The translations under genes and the position numbers were made by a program. A stretch of 64,000 bases of DNA from Roseicyclus sp965662675. GTDB taxonomy: Bacteria > Pseudomonadota > Alphaproteobacteria > Rhodobacterales > Rhodobacteraceae. Shown piece after piece: positions 43,941 through 52,290 of the stretch. How positions within the stretch are numbered: the stretch's first letter is position 1; each line of letters opens with the position of its first letter. The notes under the pieces were generated by a model that did not search any database, was not told where the DNA came from, and saw only the letters and a list, made by a program, of their open reading frames with translations. The stretch spans positions 1-64,000 of the forward strand of contig NZ_CBFIIK010000002.1 in assembly GCF_965662675.1 (NCBI RefSeq). Direction: 5' to 3'.

Positions 43941-44050
43941 GCAAGCCTGGCGCCGGCCCGGCTGCGCGGTTCGGGCTTGTCATTTGCGCCGCCCGGGCTT
44001 AGATCGTGCCTTTCTGATGCCCCTGTGCAGAATCTGGAGGAGCCTCGCTT

Positions 44051-44404
44051 ATGGCCCGCGTCACCGTTGAAGATTGCGTCGATAAGGTTCCGAACCGGTT
44101 CGAGCTTGTCATGCTTGCAGCCCATCGCGCGCGCGAGATCACCTCGGGTTCCGTGCTGACCGTTGATCGCGACAATGACAAGAACCCCGTCGTTGCGCTG
44201 CGCGAGATCGCGGATGAGACGCAAGGCGCGGATGATCTGCGTGAGCGTCTGATCGAAAGCCTGCAGACCCAGATCGAGGTCGATGAGCCCGAGGATGACG
44301 CAATGGCGCTGTTGCAAGGTGTCGACTCGGACCGCCCGGTGCACGACGATATGAGCGAAGAGCAAATGCTGCGCGCGCTCATGGAAGCACAAGGCCAGCG
44401 CTAA
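44051..44404 (+). CDS. rpoZ: RNA polymerase subunit omega
   Basis: A 117-aa omega subunit that helps assemble beta' and, in many bacteria, forms a ppGpp site. It has the family start MARVTVEDCVDKVPNRFELVMLAAHRAREI (in parts) and NPVVALREIADE, with an acidic C-terminus. GGAGGAG precedes the ATG. It is followed 29 bases later by rsh, the ppGpp enzyme, the pairing usual in Alphaproteobacteria. Confidence 0.97.
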   Translation: MARVTVEDCVDKVPNRFELVMLAAHRAREITSGSVLTVDRDNDKNPVVALREIADETQGADDLRERLIESLQTQIEVDEPEDDAMALLQGVDSDRPVHDDMSEEQMLRALMEAQGQR

Positions 44405-44433
44405 GGGTCATGTGCGGACAGGTTGGATAGGGC

Positions 44434-46557
44434 ATGCTAGACGCCGACGACCTGATCTCGCTGGTTCGAAATTACAATCCCAAGACGAATGAGGCGCTCC
44501 TGAGGGGCGCTTATGCCTATGCGCAGCGCATGCATGAGGGGCAAAAACGCCATTCGGGTGAGCCCTATTTCACGCATCCCGTCGCGGTGGCGGCGATCTT
44601 GACCGAACAGCGGCTCGATGATGCCACCATCGCCACCGCGCTCTTGCACGACACAATCGAAGATACCAAGGGCACCTATACCGAGATTGCCAAGCTCTTC
44701 GGCGCCGATGTGGCCGAATTGGTCGATGGGGTCACCAAGCTGACCAATCTCGAGCTTTCCAGCCGCGAGGCGAAACAGGCCGAGAATTTTCGCAAGCTGT
44801 TGATGGCGATGTCCAAGGATCTGCGGGTGATCTTGGTCAAGCTTGCCGACCGGCTGCATAACATGCGCACGATCCGGCACATGCTGCCCGAAAAGCAGGC
44901 CAAGAAAGCGCATGAAACGATGGATATCTTTGCGCCGCTGGCAGGCCGCATGGGTATGCAATGGATGCGCGAAGAGCTTGAGGATCTGTCCTTTCGTGTG
45001 CTCAACAGCGAGGCGCGCAACTCCATCATGCGCCGCTTCCTGACGCTGCAAAAGGAAACCGGCGATGCGATCCCGCGCATCACTGACGATATCGAGGCGG
45101 TGTTGGAGCGTCATGGCGTCAAGGCCGAGGTGTTTGGCCGCGCCAAGAAACCGTTCTCGATCTGGCGCAAGATGCAGGAAAAGGATTTGGCCTTTTCGCG
45201 GCTGTCCGACATTTACGGCTTTCGCGTGCTGACCGCGACCGAGGATGATTGCTACCGTGTCTTGGGTGCGATCCATCAGCGTTGGCGCGCGGTGCCGGGG
45301 CGCTTCAAGGATTACATCAGCCAGCCCAAATCGAACGGCTATCGCTCGATCCATACCACCGTGTCGGGGCGCGACGGCAAGCGGGTCGAGGTGCAGATTC
45401 GCACGCGTCAGATGCATGATGTGGCCGAGTCGGGCGTTGCGGCGCATTGGTCCTATCGCGATGGTGTGCGCTCGGAGAACCCTTTTGCCGTCGATCCGGC
45501 CAAATGGCTCGAAGGGCTGACAGAACGCTTCGAAGCGGCCGAGGATGGCGATGAATTTCTCGAGCATGTGAAGCTCGAGATGTATTCCGATCAGGTGTTT
45601 TGCTTCACGCCCAAGGGCGATGTGGTGCAGCTGCCCAAAGGGGCGACGCCGATCGACTTTGCCTATACGATCCACACGCGGATCGGCCATTCCTGTGTTG
45701 GGGCCAAGGTAGACGGCCTGCGCGTGCCGTTGTGGACGCGGCTCAAGAACGGCCAATCGATCGAGGTCATTACCGCCGAGGGGCAGACGCCGCAGGCAAG
45801 CTGGATCGACATCGTCGTCACAGGCCGCGCCAAGGCCGCGATCCGGCGCATGCTCCGCGAGGAAGACCGCGAGCGTTTCATCAAGCTGGGGCGCGAATTG
45901 GCGCGTGTGGCCTTTGAGCAGGTGGGAAAAAAGGCGACCGACAAAGCCCTTGATACCGCGGCGCGGGCCATCGGCCTCAAGAATGGGCCCGAGATGCTGG
46001 CGCGGATCGGCTCGGCCGAGTTGTCGGCGCGTTCGGTGGTGGCACGCATCTATCCCGAATTGGCCGGGCAATCCGAGACCAACGATGTCGAGGTGCGCCG
46101 CGCGGTGATCGGCCTGCCTGCCGGGGCCGAGACACGGCGCGCGCAATGCTGCCAGCCCGTGCCGGGCGAGCGTATCGTCGGCATCACATATCTGGGGCGA
46201 GGTCCGATCGTGCATGCCATCGACTGTCCGGCACTAGCCGCATTCGACGATAGCCCCGAGCGTTGGATCGATCTGCACTGGACAGAGGGGCGTCACGCCC
46301 CAATTCACAACGTGACGATCGATGTGACGATTTCGAACCAAAAAGGGGTGTTGGGACGGATCTGCACATTGATTGGAGAGCAGAACGCCAATATCTCGGA
46401 TCTGAACTTCATTGATCGAAAATTGGATTATTTCCGCTTGTTGATCGATGTGGATGTGCGCAATGCCGAACATCTGCATGCCGTGATGATGGCGGTGGAA
46501 CTGGATAGCGATGTGGCCAGCCTCCAGCGGTCCCGGAACCTCGACCGGCGCCCCTGA
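44434..46557 (+). CDS. rsh: RelA/SpoT-type (p)ppGpp synthetase/hydrolase
   Basis: A 707-aa bifunctional enzyme of the stringent response. The HD hydrolase domain has HD at 72-73 (LLHDTIEDT) and LADRLHNMRT; the synthetase domain has RAKKPFSIWRKMQ, SDIYGFRV and KSNGYRSIHTTV; a TGS domain (VFCFTPKGDVVQLPKGATPIDFA) and a C-terminal ACT domain (ISDLNFIDRKLDYF) follow. Hydrolase and synthetase motifs are both intact, so it should make and degrade (p)ppGpp, as in most Alphaproteobacteria that carry a single Rsh. Confidence 0.97.
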   Translation: MLDADDLISLVRNYNPKTNEALLRGAYAYAQRMHEGQKRHSGEPYFTHPVAVAAILTEQRLDDATIATALLHDTIEDTKGTYTEIAKLFGADVAELVDGVTKLTNLELSSREAKQAENFRKLLMAMSKDLRVILVKLADRLHNMRTIRHMLPEKQAKKAHETMDIFAPLAGRMGMQWMREELEDLSFRVLNSEARNSIMRRFLTLQKETGDAIPRITDDIEAVLERHGVKAEVFGRAKKPFSIWRKMQEKDLAFSRLSDIYGFRVLTATEDDCYRVLGAIHQRWRAVPGRFKDYISQPKSNGYRSIHTTVSGRDGKRVEVQIRTRQMHDVAESGVAAHWSYRDGVRSENPFAVDPAKWLEGLTERFEAAEDGDEFLEHVKLEMYSDQVFCFTPKGDVVQLPKGATPIDFAYTIHTRIGHSCVGAKVDGLRVPLWTRLKNGQSIEVITAEGQTPQASWIDIVVTGRAKAAIRRMLREEDRERFIKLGRELARVAFEQVGKKATDKALDTAARAIGLKNGPEMLARIGSAELSARSVVARIYPELAGQSETNDVEVRRAVIGLPAGAETRRAQCCQPVPGERIVGITYLGRGPIVHAIDCPALAAFDDSPERWIDLHWTEGRHAPIHNVTIDVTISNQKGVLGRICTLIGEQNANISDLNFIDRKLDYFRLLIDVDVRNAEHLHAVMMAVELDSDVASLQRSRNLDRRP

Positions 46558-46630
46558 TCGGCCACAAGAAGACGGGTTCGTGGTTGCGCCATCGGCGCGA
46601 TGCGGGCCGTAACGGAAGGGCAGGCTCGTC

Positions 46631-47275
46631 GTGGTATTCAAGCGCCGCGATCCAAGATCGATCCTGCGGATCGTAGGTGAAGCGTTCTGGCCCCGCGGGG
46701 GGTGGATGCGCGGCCTTCAGTATGTGCGCCACCGCATGCATCGCCTGCCCGGCACGCCCGAACAGATCGCGCGCGGCGTGTTTGCCGGTGCCTTTACGGT
46801 GTTTACCCCGTTTTTTGGACTGCATTTCTTTGTCGCTGCGGCGCTGGCGCGGATGATGCAGGGGTCGATCTTGGCCGCTTTGCTGGCGACCTTCATCGGT
46901 AACCCGCTGACCTATGTGCCGATCGCGATCATCTCGCTGCAGACCGGCCATTGGATGCTGGGCACCGATATGCGCAGCGAGGTAGATGATTCCATCTTTT
47001 CCAAATTCGCCGCCGCCGCCGGTGATTTATGGCATAATTTCAAGGCGATGTTCACTGATGAGCGCGCCCATTGGAGCGAGCTTCACCGCTTCTACGACGA
47101 TGTGTTTTTCCCTTGGATGGTCGGCGCGATCGTTCCCGGATTGGTCTGTGGTGTGATCTGCTACTACCTTAGCGTGCCGGTGATCCGGGCCTATCAAAAG
47201 CGGCGGCTGGCGCGGATGCGCAAGAAGATGGAAAAGCTCCGCGATCAAGCTGGCGGGGCGGCGGCGAAACGCTAG
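46631..47275 (+). CDS. DUF2062 family membrane protein
   Basis: A 214-aa protein recognised as DUF2062 by RGLQYVRHRMHRLPGTPEQIARGVFAGAFTVFTPFFGLHF (in parts; about residues 26-66) and TFIGNPLTYVPI near 90, with hydrophobic helices around 48-65, 75-100 and 165-185. Function unknown. The GTG at 46631 follows GGAAGGGCAGG. It lies between rsh and pdxJ, a conserved place in this order, and is probably in the same transcript. Confidence 0.88.
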   Translation: MVFKRRDPRSILRIVGEAFWPRGGWMRGLQYVRHRMHRLPGTPEQIARGVFAGAFTVFTPFFGLHFFVAAALARMMQGSILAALLATFIGNPLTYVPIAIISLQTGHWMLGTDMRSEVDDSIFSKFAAAAGDLWHNFKAMFTDERAHWSELHRFYDDVFFPWMVGAIVPGLVCGVICYYLSVPVIRAYQKRRLARMRKKMEKLRDQAGGAAAKR

Positions 47276-47308
47276 GTTGCCCCATTGGAGATCAAGGAGA
47301 ACACGGCA

Positions 47309-48052
47309 ATGGCACAGCGCCTCAGGCTCGGTGTGAATATCGATCACGTGGCAACCTTGCGCAATGCACGCGGCGGGGCTTTGCCCGATCCGGTGCGCGC
47401 GGCGGTCATGGCGCAAGCGGCCGGGGCGGATGGCATCACCGCACATTTGCGCGAGGACAGGCGCCATATCCGCGACGGTGATATCGAGGCGATCATGGCC
47501 GCGATCACCTTGCCGCTGAACTTCGAGATGGCCGCCACAGCCGAGATGCAGGAGATCGCGCTGGCCCACCGCCCGCATGCCGCCTGCATCGTGCCCGAAC
47601 GGCGCGAGGAACGCACAACCGAGGGCGGGCTGGAGGTTGCGGGAAATGCGAACTGGATGGGCGAATACATCGCGCCCCTGCGCGATGCGGGATGCCGTGT
47701 GTCGCTGTTCATCGCCGCCGATCCGGCACAGATCGCGGCCGCTGCGCACATTGGCGCGCCGGTGATCGAACTGCATACCGGGGCCTATTGCGATCTCCAC
47801 GCCGAGGGCGATTTCGCCGCCTGTGACGCTGAATTGACCCGCCTGATCGCGGGTGCCAAGCAGGCCGCCGATCTTGGCCTCGAGGTGCATATGGGCCATG
47901 GGCTGAGCTACGACAATGTTGCCCCGATCGCCGCCATCCCCGAGGTGGTGGAACTCAATATCGGGCATTTCCTGATTGGTGAGGCGGTGTTCGTCGGGTT
48001 GGATGCGGCTATTGCAAAGATGCGCGCCTTGATGGATGCGGCGCGGGGCTGA
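47309..48052 (+). CDS. pdxJ: pyridoxine 5'-phosphate synthase
   Basis: A 247-aa TIM-barrel enzyme that condenses 1-deoxyxylulose-5-phosphate and 3-amino-2-oxopropyl phosphate to pyridoxine 5'-phosphate. Family signatures: RLGVNIDHVATLRNARGG at the start, GADGITAHLREDRRHIRD, the PLNFEMAATAEM strand with the catalytic Glu, and HMGHGLSYDNV plus ELNIGHFLIGEA near the end. AAGGAGA precedes the ATG at 47309. It is followed by acpS, the order seen in E. coli as well. Confidence 0.97.
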   Translation: MAQRLRLGVNIDHVATLRNARGGALPDPVRAAVMAQAAGADGITAHLREDRRHIRDGDIEAIMAAITLPLNFEMAATAEMQEIALAHRPHAACIVPERREERTTEGGLEVAGNANWMGEYIAPLRDAGCRVSLFIAADPAQIAAAAHIGAPVIELHTGAYCDLHAEGDFAACDAELTRLIAGAKQAADLGLEVHMGHGLSYDNVAPIAAIPEVVELNIGHFLIGEAVFVGLDAAIAKMRALMDAARG

Positions 48053-48237
48053 TCGCGCGGCCATTGCGCAATCTTGCCGGATCGGCGAAGAATAACGTTG
48101 TCCAAACCGCCGTCAGACCCGGAGGGTTTCGTGCACCATATTTTCGCTGTCCTATCGCGGGCGGCCGCCTGTTTGGCTTGTGCCACGCACGGGCGGGCCG
48201 TCGTCGTGCCGCGTTGGTCCGGCCCGGGGGTTTTGCC

Positions 48238-48690
48238 ATGATCCTTGGTATCGGCACCGATCTGGCAAATATCGAGCGCATTCAGCGCGCGCTTGATCGT
48301 TTTGGCGACCGTTTCCGCGAGCGCGTCTTTACCGTGACAGAACAAAATCGCGCCGAGCGGATGAAGGAACCCGCCGCCGTCTATGCCAAACGCTGGGCCG
48401 CCAAGGAGGCGTGCTCCAAGGCACTTGGTACTGGCTTGCGGATGGGCATCGCGTGGAAGGATATGGCGGTGTCGAACCTGCCATCGGGGCAGCCGGTGAT
48501 GAAGGTGACGGGCTGGGCCAAGGAGCGGCTCGATCAGATGACGCCCGATGGCTATACCGCCACGATCCATGTCAGCCTGACCGATGATCATCCTTGGGCA
48601 CAGGCCTATGTGGTGATCGAGGCCATGCCCGACACCGAAGCGGCGCAACGGCCCAATGTCGGACCCGTCTCGCGCCGCAAGATCAGCTGA
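48238..48690 (+). CDS. acpS: holo-[acyl-carrier-protein] synthase
   Basis: A 150-aa transferase that attaches phosphopantetheine from CoA to ACP. MILGIGTDLANIERI holds the Mg-binding Asp (D8), and the second signature YAKRWAAKEACSKALGTGLR has the conserved Glu; SLTDDHPWAQAYV is the third. The ATG at 48238 gives the standard N-terminus; 58 codons upstream are open but unlike the family. It is about 25 aa longer than average at the C-terminus. Confidence 0.96.
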   Translation: MILGIGTDLANIERIQRALDRFGDRFRERVFTVTEQNRAERMKEPAAVYAKRWAAKEACSKALGTGLRMGIAWKDMAVSNLPSGQPVMKVTGWAKERLDQMTPDGYTATIHVSLTDDHPWAQAYVVIEAMPDTEAAQRPNVGPVSRRKIS

Positions 48691-48693
48691 AGT

Positions 48694-48960
48694 TCAGCGT
48701 CGCCGATTCTTTTGGCGACGCTTGTTGGCGTATTCGGTCGGGATCAAGATCAAGGCCGCAGCCGAGCCGATGATTGCATCGATCCCGGGTGAGCCAAGGC
48801 TAAGCCCGAACAATGCCCGGATGAAAAACAGCGCAAGCACCGCTCCAAAGGCGATCAGCACCGACGGCAATATGCCGTTATGCGTCCAACCCCATTTTTC
48901 GAACAGGACCGCGACGATACCCGCGATCATGAGCGAGCCGAAAAACGAAAACAAAACCAT
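48694..48960 (-). CDS. small membrane protein, function unknown
   Basis: An 88-aa protein with three hydrophobic segments (about 3-20, 28-48 and 58-74) and a strongly basic tail NKRRQKNRRR. I recognise no family with confidence; a resemblance to GlsB/YeaQ-type small membrane proteins is possible. It starts with an ATG 3 bases after the fmt stop and is the last gene of def-def-like-fmt, so it is likely expressed with them. It is convergent with acpS. Confidence 0.65.
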   Translation of the reverse strand: MVLFSFFGSLMIAGIVAVLFEKWGWTHNGILPSVLIAFGAVLALFFIRALFGLSLGSPGIDAIIGSAAALILIPTEYANKRRQKNRRR

Positions 48961-48963
48961 GGC

Positions 48964-49872
48964 TCATTCCCCCAAAACAACACCGGGCGCGATGCGTGCG
49001 CCCCTTATATAGGCCTCAGCCTCCATCCGCGGTTTGCCCTCTGGCTGCAGCGCGGTGATCGTGATCGCCCCCTGACCACAGGCGATGGTCAGGTCCGATA
49101 GCAAACTGCCCGGCGGGCCTGCGCCCTCGGCCAGATGGCAGGCCAAGAGCTTGACCCGCTTGCCAGCGATCATGGTCCAAGCGCCGGGAAAGGGCGAGAG
49201 GCCACGGATCTTGCGGTCAATCGCGGTCGCGGGGTGCGTCCAATCCACCCGCGCCTCAGACTTGTCGATTTTGGCGGCATAGGTGACGCCCTGAGAGGGC
49301 TGGGGTTCGGGGGTAAGGGTGGCAAGATGCGCAAGGGTCTCGGTGATCGCTTCGGCCCCTAAGCGTGCCAGCTGGTCGTGCAATTCGCTTGCGGTTTGCG
49401 TGGCGCCAATCGCAATGGCGCGGCGCAGCAGCACGGGGCCAGTATCGAGCCCTGCCTCCATCTGCATGATGCACACGCCGGTTTCCGCGTCGCCCGCCAT
49501 GATCGCGCGCTGGATGGGAGCGGCCCCACGCCAACGCGGCAAAAGGCTGGCGTGGATGTTCAGGCAGCCGTGCTTGGGCGCATCCAGCACCGCTTGCGGC
49601 AAGATCAGCCCGTAGGCCACGACCACCGCGACATCGGCCTCAAGCGTTGCGAAAGCAGCCTGTTCTTGCGTATCGCGCAGCGTCTTTGGGTGGCGCACGG
49701 GAAGGCCCAACGCGCTGGCGCGCTGATGCACTGGCGTTGGGCGCTCGACCTGTCCGCGACCGGCGGGGCGGGGGGGTTGGGTATAGACGCAGGCGATCTC
49801 ATGGCCTGCGGCAACCAGCGCATCCAGCACCGTGACCGAGAAATCGGGCGTACCCATGAAGACGATCCGCAT
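48964..49872 (-). CDS. fmt: methionyl-tRNA formyltransferase
   Basis: A 302-aa enzyme that formylates initiator Met-tRNA with 10-formyl-tetrahydrofolate. Start MRIVFMGTPDFSVTVLDAL, the folate site with catalytic residues in CLNIHASLLPRWRGAAPIQRAI (Asn-His; in part), and AGLDTGPVL; the C-terminal tRNA-binding domain follows KIRGLSPFPGAWT. The ATG overlaps the stop of the second deformylase gene (ATGA). It works together with the deformylases, which remove the formyl group after synthesis. Confidence 0.96.
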   Translation of the reverse strand: MRIVFMGTPDFSVTVLDALVAAGHEIACVYTQPPRPAGRGQVERPTPVHQRASALGLPVRHPKTLRDTQEQAAFATLEADVAVVVAYGLILPQAVLDAPKHGCLNIHASLLPRWRGAAPIQRAIMAGDAETGVCIMQMEAGLDTGPVLLRRAIAIGATQTASELHDQLARLGAEAITETLAHLATLTPEPQPSQGVTYAAKIDKSEARVDWTHPATAIDRKIRGLSPFPGAWTMIAGKRVKLLACHLAEGAGPPGSLLSDLTIACGQGAITITALQPEGKPRMEAEAYIRGARIAPGVVLGE

Positions 49873-50375
49873 CAGCGCGCCCTTTTCCCTGCCCGTTTGA
49901 GCAACATCTCGCGCTTGGTGCGCGACAGCCGGTCGACATACATCCGTCCCGCCAGATGGTCGATCTGGTGCTGCACCGATGTCGCCCAAAGCCCGGTGAA
50001 ATCCTGCCTGACGCGAAGCCCGTGATGATCGGTGAAAGCCACGGTCACTTGCGCGGGCCGCGTGACCTTGGCCCAGACGCCGGGCAGGTTGGGACTTGCT
50101 TCCTCGTGGTCGTTCGTGGCGTCGGAGGCCGCGATGATCTCGGGGTCGGCCATGCGGATGGCTTGGCCGCGCGTGTCGCTGGCATCGACCACGGCGAGGC
50201 GCAGCATCACGCCGATCTGCGGCGCGGCAAGGCCCACACCCGGCATTGCCTCCATCGTTTCGATCATATCGGCCCAGATGGTGCGGATCTCGTCGGTAAT
50301 CACACCCACATCTGCCGCCGGCGTCCGCAAGCGCGGGTCGGGCCACATCACGAAATCGCGTCGGACCCCGCTCAC
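49872..50375 (-). CDS. degenerate peptide deformylase paralogue
   Basis: A 167-aa protein clearly of the peptide deformylase fold: motif 1 is intact as GVGLAAPQIGV. However, motif 2, normally EGCLS with the metal-binding Cys, reads EEASPNLPG, and motif 3, normally HExxH with the catalytic Glu, reads HQIDH. The Cys ligand and the Glu are both lost, so deformylase activity is unlikely in the usual form. The reading frame and start (GTG overlapping the upstream def stop) are well kept, so it is probably expressed. Alternatives: a regulatory or binding role, or an altered metal chemistry. Confidence 0.9.
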   Translation of the reverse strand: MSGVRRDFVMWPDPRLRTPAADVGVITDEIRTIWADMIETMEAMPGVGLAAPQIGVMLRLAVVDASDTRGQAIRMADPEIIAASDATNDHEEASPNLPGVWAKVTRPAQVTVAFTDHHGLRVRQDFTGLWATSVQHQIDHLAGRMYVDRLSRTKREMLLKRAGKRAR

Positions 50376-50896
50376 GCCTTTTCCCGCGCGCGATCTTTCT
50401 TGAGCTTGACCATTTTGCGGGTGATCAGTTGGCGCCGCAGCGGGGTCAGGTAATCGATGAAGAGAACCCCGTTCAGATGGTCGATCTCATGCTGCAGGCA
50501 GGTCGCCCAAAGCCCCTCGAATGTCTCTTGCTGTTCGGCCCCGTTGCGGTCGATCCAACGCGCCGTGACAGCGGCGGGGCGTTCGACATCGGCATAGATG
50601 TCCGGGATCGAAAGGCAGCCTTCCTCATAGGTGCTGCGCTCATCGCTTTCGGCGATAATCTCGGGGTTGAACATGGCCAAGGGGCGGGGTGCCTCGCCCT
50701 CGGCCTTGACGCAATCCATGACGATCAGCCTTGTGTCGACACCGATCTGGGGCGCGGCAAGACCGATACCCGGTGCGCCATACATGGTTTCCAGCATGTC
50801 ATCGGCAAGCTGGCGCAGATCATCCGACATATCGGGGATCGGCGGGGCAAGCTTTTTCAGCCGCGGGTCGGGATGGATCAGGATCGGGCGCTTCAT
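50372..50896 (-). CDS. def: peptide deformylase
   Basis: A 174-aa metallo-hydrolase removing formyl from nascent proteins. All three motifs are intact: GIGLAAPQIGV, EGCLSIPDI and QHEIDHLNGVLFID. The C-terminus is basic (LKKDRAREKA). It is the first gene of a tight minus-strand cluster def, def-like, fmt, small membrane protein, with overlapping stops and starts. This is the enzyme that must serve translation here, as its neighbour has lost catalytic residues. Confidence 0.97.
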   Translation of the reverse strand: MKRPILIHPDPRLKKLAPPIPDMSDDLRQLADDMLETMYGAPGIGLAAPQIGVDTRLIVMDCVKAEGEAPRPLAMFNPEIIAESDERSTYEEGCLSIPDIYADVERPAAVTARWIDRNGAEQQETFEGLWATCLQHEIDHLNGVLFIDYLTPLRRQLITRKMVKLKKDRAREKA

Positions 50897-51009
50897 GGGC
50901 GTTCATTTAGGTCAAGCGGGCGCGCGCCGCAATAAGCGCGACCATGGGCTTGCGCCCACAGCCTGCTGGGGTAGCGTGGCGGCGTGCAAATCTGACGGAG
51001 TCAGCCCCC

Positions 51010-52179
51010 ATGTCATTCGACGAAATCATCGATCGCCGCGGCACCCATTGCGTGAAGTGGGACAAGATGGAGGCACTCTACGGCGTCAGCCCCGATGAGG
51101 GGATCGCCATGTGGGTGGCGGATATGGAATTTCGCCCCCCTGCCTGTGTGCAAGACGCGCTACAGGCGATGCTGGATCACGGGGTCTATGGCTATTTCGG
51201 CGATGAAAGCGCCTATCTGGCCGCGATCTGCTGGTGGATGGAAAACCGCCATGGCTGGCGCGTCGATCCGGCGGCGATCTTCACCACGCATGGTCTGGTG
51301 AACGGCACTGCGATGTGCGTCGATGCCTTCACCGCGCCGGGCGACGGGGTGGTGCTGTTCACGCCGGTCTATCACGCCTTTGCCCGCGTGATCCGCGCGG
51401 CGGGCCGCGATGTGGTGCAATGCGCCATGCCGGTGGTGGATGGGCAATACACCCTCGATTTCGATGCATGGGACGCGCAGATGAAGGGGCATGAGAAGAT
51501 GCTTGTGCTGTGCTCGCCCCACAACCCCGGTGGCCGTGTCTGGACGCGGGCAGAACTGGCGGGTGTCGCGGCATTTGCCAAGCGTCACGATCTGATCCTT
51601 GTCTCGGACGAGATTCACCATGACCTGGTGATGCCGGGTCAGGTGCATACGCCCATGGCGCTGATCGAGGGGATCGCCGACCGCTTGGTGATGATGACGG
51701 CGGCGACCAAGACCTTCAACATCGCGGGTGCGCATGTGGGCAATGTGATCATCCATGACGCGGGCCTGCGCGCGAAATTCGCGGGTCGGATGGCGGCGCT
51801 GGGCCTGTCGCCCAATTCCTTTGGCCTGTTCATGGTGACCGCCGCCTATTCGCCCGAGGGGGCGGCATGGGTCGATCGTGTCTGCGCATATCTGGCTGAG
51901 AATGCTCGGATTTTCGACGAAGGGATCAATGCGATCCCAGGGCTTCGGTCGATGGCGCTGCAATCGACCTATCTGGCATGGGTCGATTTCGCGGGCACCG
52001 GCATGGGACGGGAGGAGTTCACCGCCCGCGTCGAGAAAGGGGCCAAGATCGCGGTCAATCATGGGCCGAGCTTTGGTTTGGGTGGCGACAGCTACCTGCG
52101 GTTCAACATCGCCGCCCCGCGCAGCGTGATCACGGATGCGGTGGCGCGGATGCAGGCGGCGTTTGCCGATCTGCAATAA
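51010..52179 (+). CDS. PatB/MalY-type aminotransferase class I, probable cystathionine beta-lyase
   Basis: A 389-aa PLP enzyme. The start MSFDEIIDRRGTHCVKWDKME and WVADMEFRPPACV are typical of PatB/MalY C-S lyases. The PLP region shows SDEIHHDLVMPG and the Schiff-base Lys in AATKTFNIAG (about residue 233), and the Arg carboxylate site lies in YLRFNIAAPRS. Such enzymes cleave cystathionine to homocysteine or act on other S-conjugates; the substrate here is not certain. The ATG at 51010 follows GACGGAG. Confidence 0.88.
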   Translation: MSFDEIIDRRGTHCVKWDKMEALYGVSPDEGIAMWVADMEFRPPACVQDALQAMLDHGVYGYFGDESAYLAAICWWMENRHGWRVDPAAIFTTHGLVNGTAMCVDAFTAPGDGVVLFTPVYHAFARVIRAAGRDVVQCAMPVVDGQYTLDFDAWDAQMKGHEKMLVLCSPHNPGGRVWTRAELAGVAAFAKRHDLILVSDEIHHDLVMPGQVHTPMALIEGIADRLVMMTAATKTFNIAGAHVGNVIIHDAGLRAKFAGRMAALGLSPNSFGLFMVTAAYSPEGAAWVDRVCAYLAENARIFDEGINAIPGLRSMALQSTYLAWVDFAGTGMGREEFTARVEKGAKIAVNHGPSFGLGGDSYLRFNIAAPRSVITDAVARMQAAFADLQ

Positions 52180-52217
52180 GGCCTGTGCTTTCGAAGGGTC
52201 ACGCCGCGCCGCAGCAC

Positions 52218-52235
52218 TTGCATGCTGCAGCGCAA
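52218..52235 (-). promoter_or_regulatory. TTGCGCTGCA-type site upstream of mcl1
   Basis: On the minus strand, TTGCGCTGCAGCATGCAA (18 bases). Its first ten bases equal those of the mcd site at 32217 and it ends in TGCAA like it. It lies 56 bases before the mcl1 ATG. Opposite orientation to the mcd sites, but the TTGC/GCAA ends make it partly symmetrical. Regulator unknown. Confidence 0.5.
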
Positions 52236-52290
52236 TATCATATCCAGACCGGCGACAGAAACGAAACATCCTTGCGCAAGGAATCCGCCC

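Noticed and set aside
44437..46215. 592-codon minus-strand frame opposite rsh
   Set aside because: Shadow of rsh; no ribosome site, no domain and composition expected from antisense of GC-rich coding DNA.
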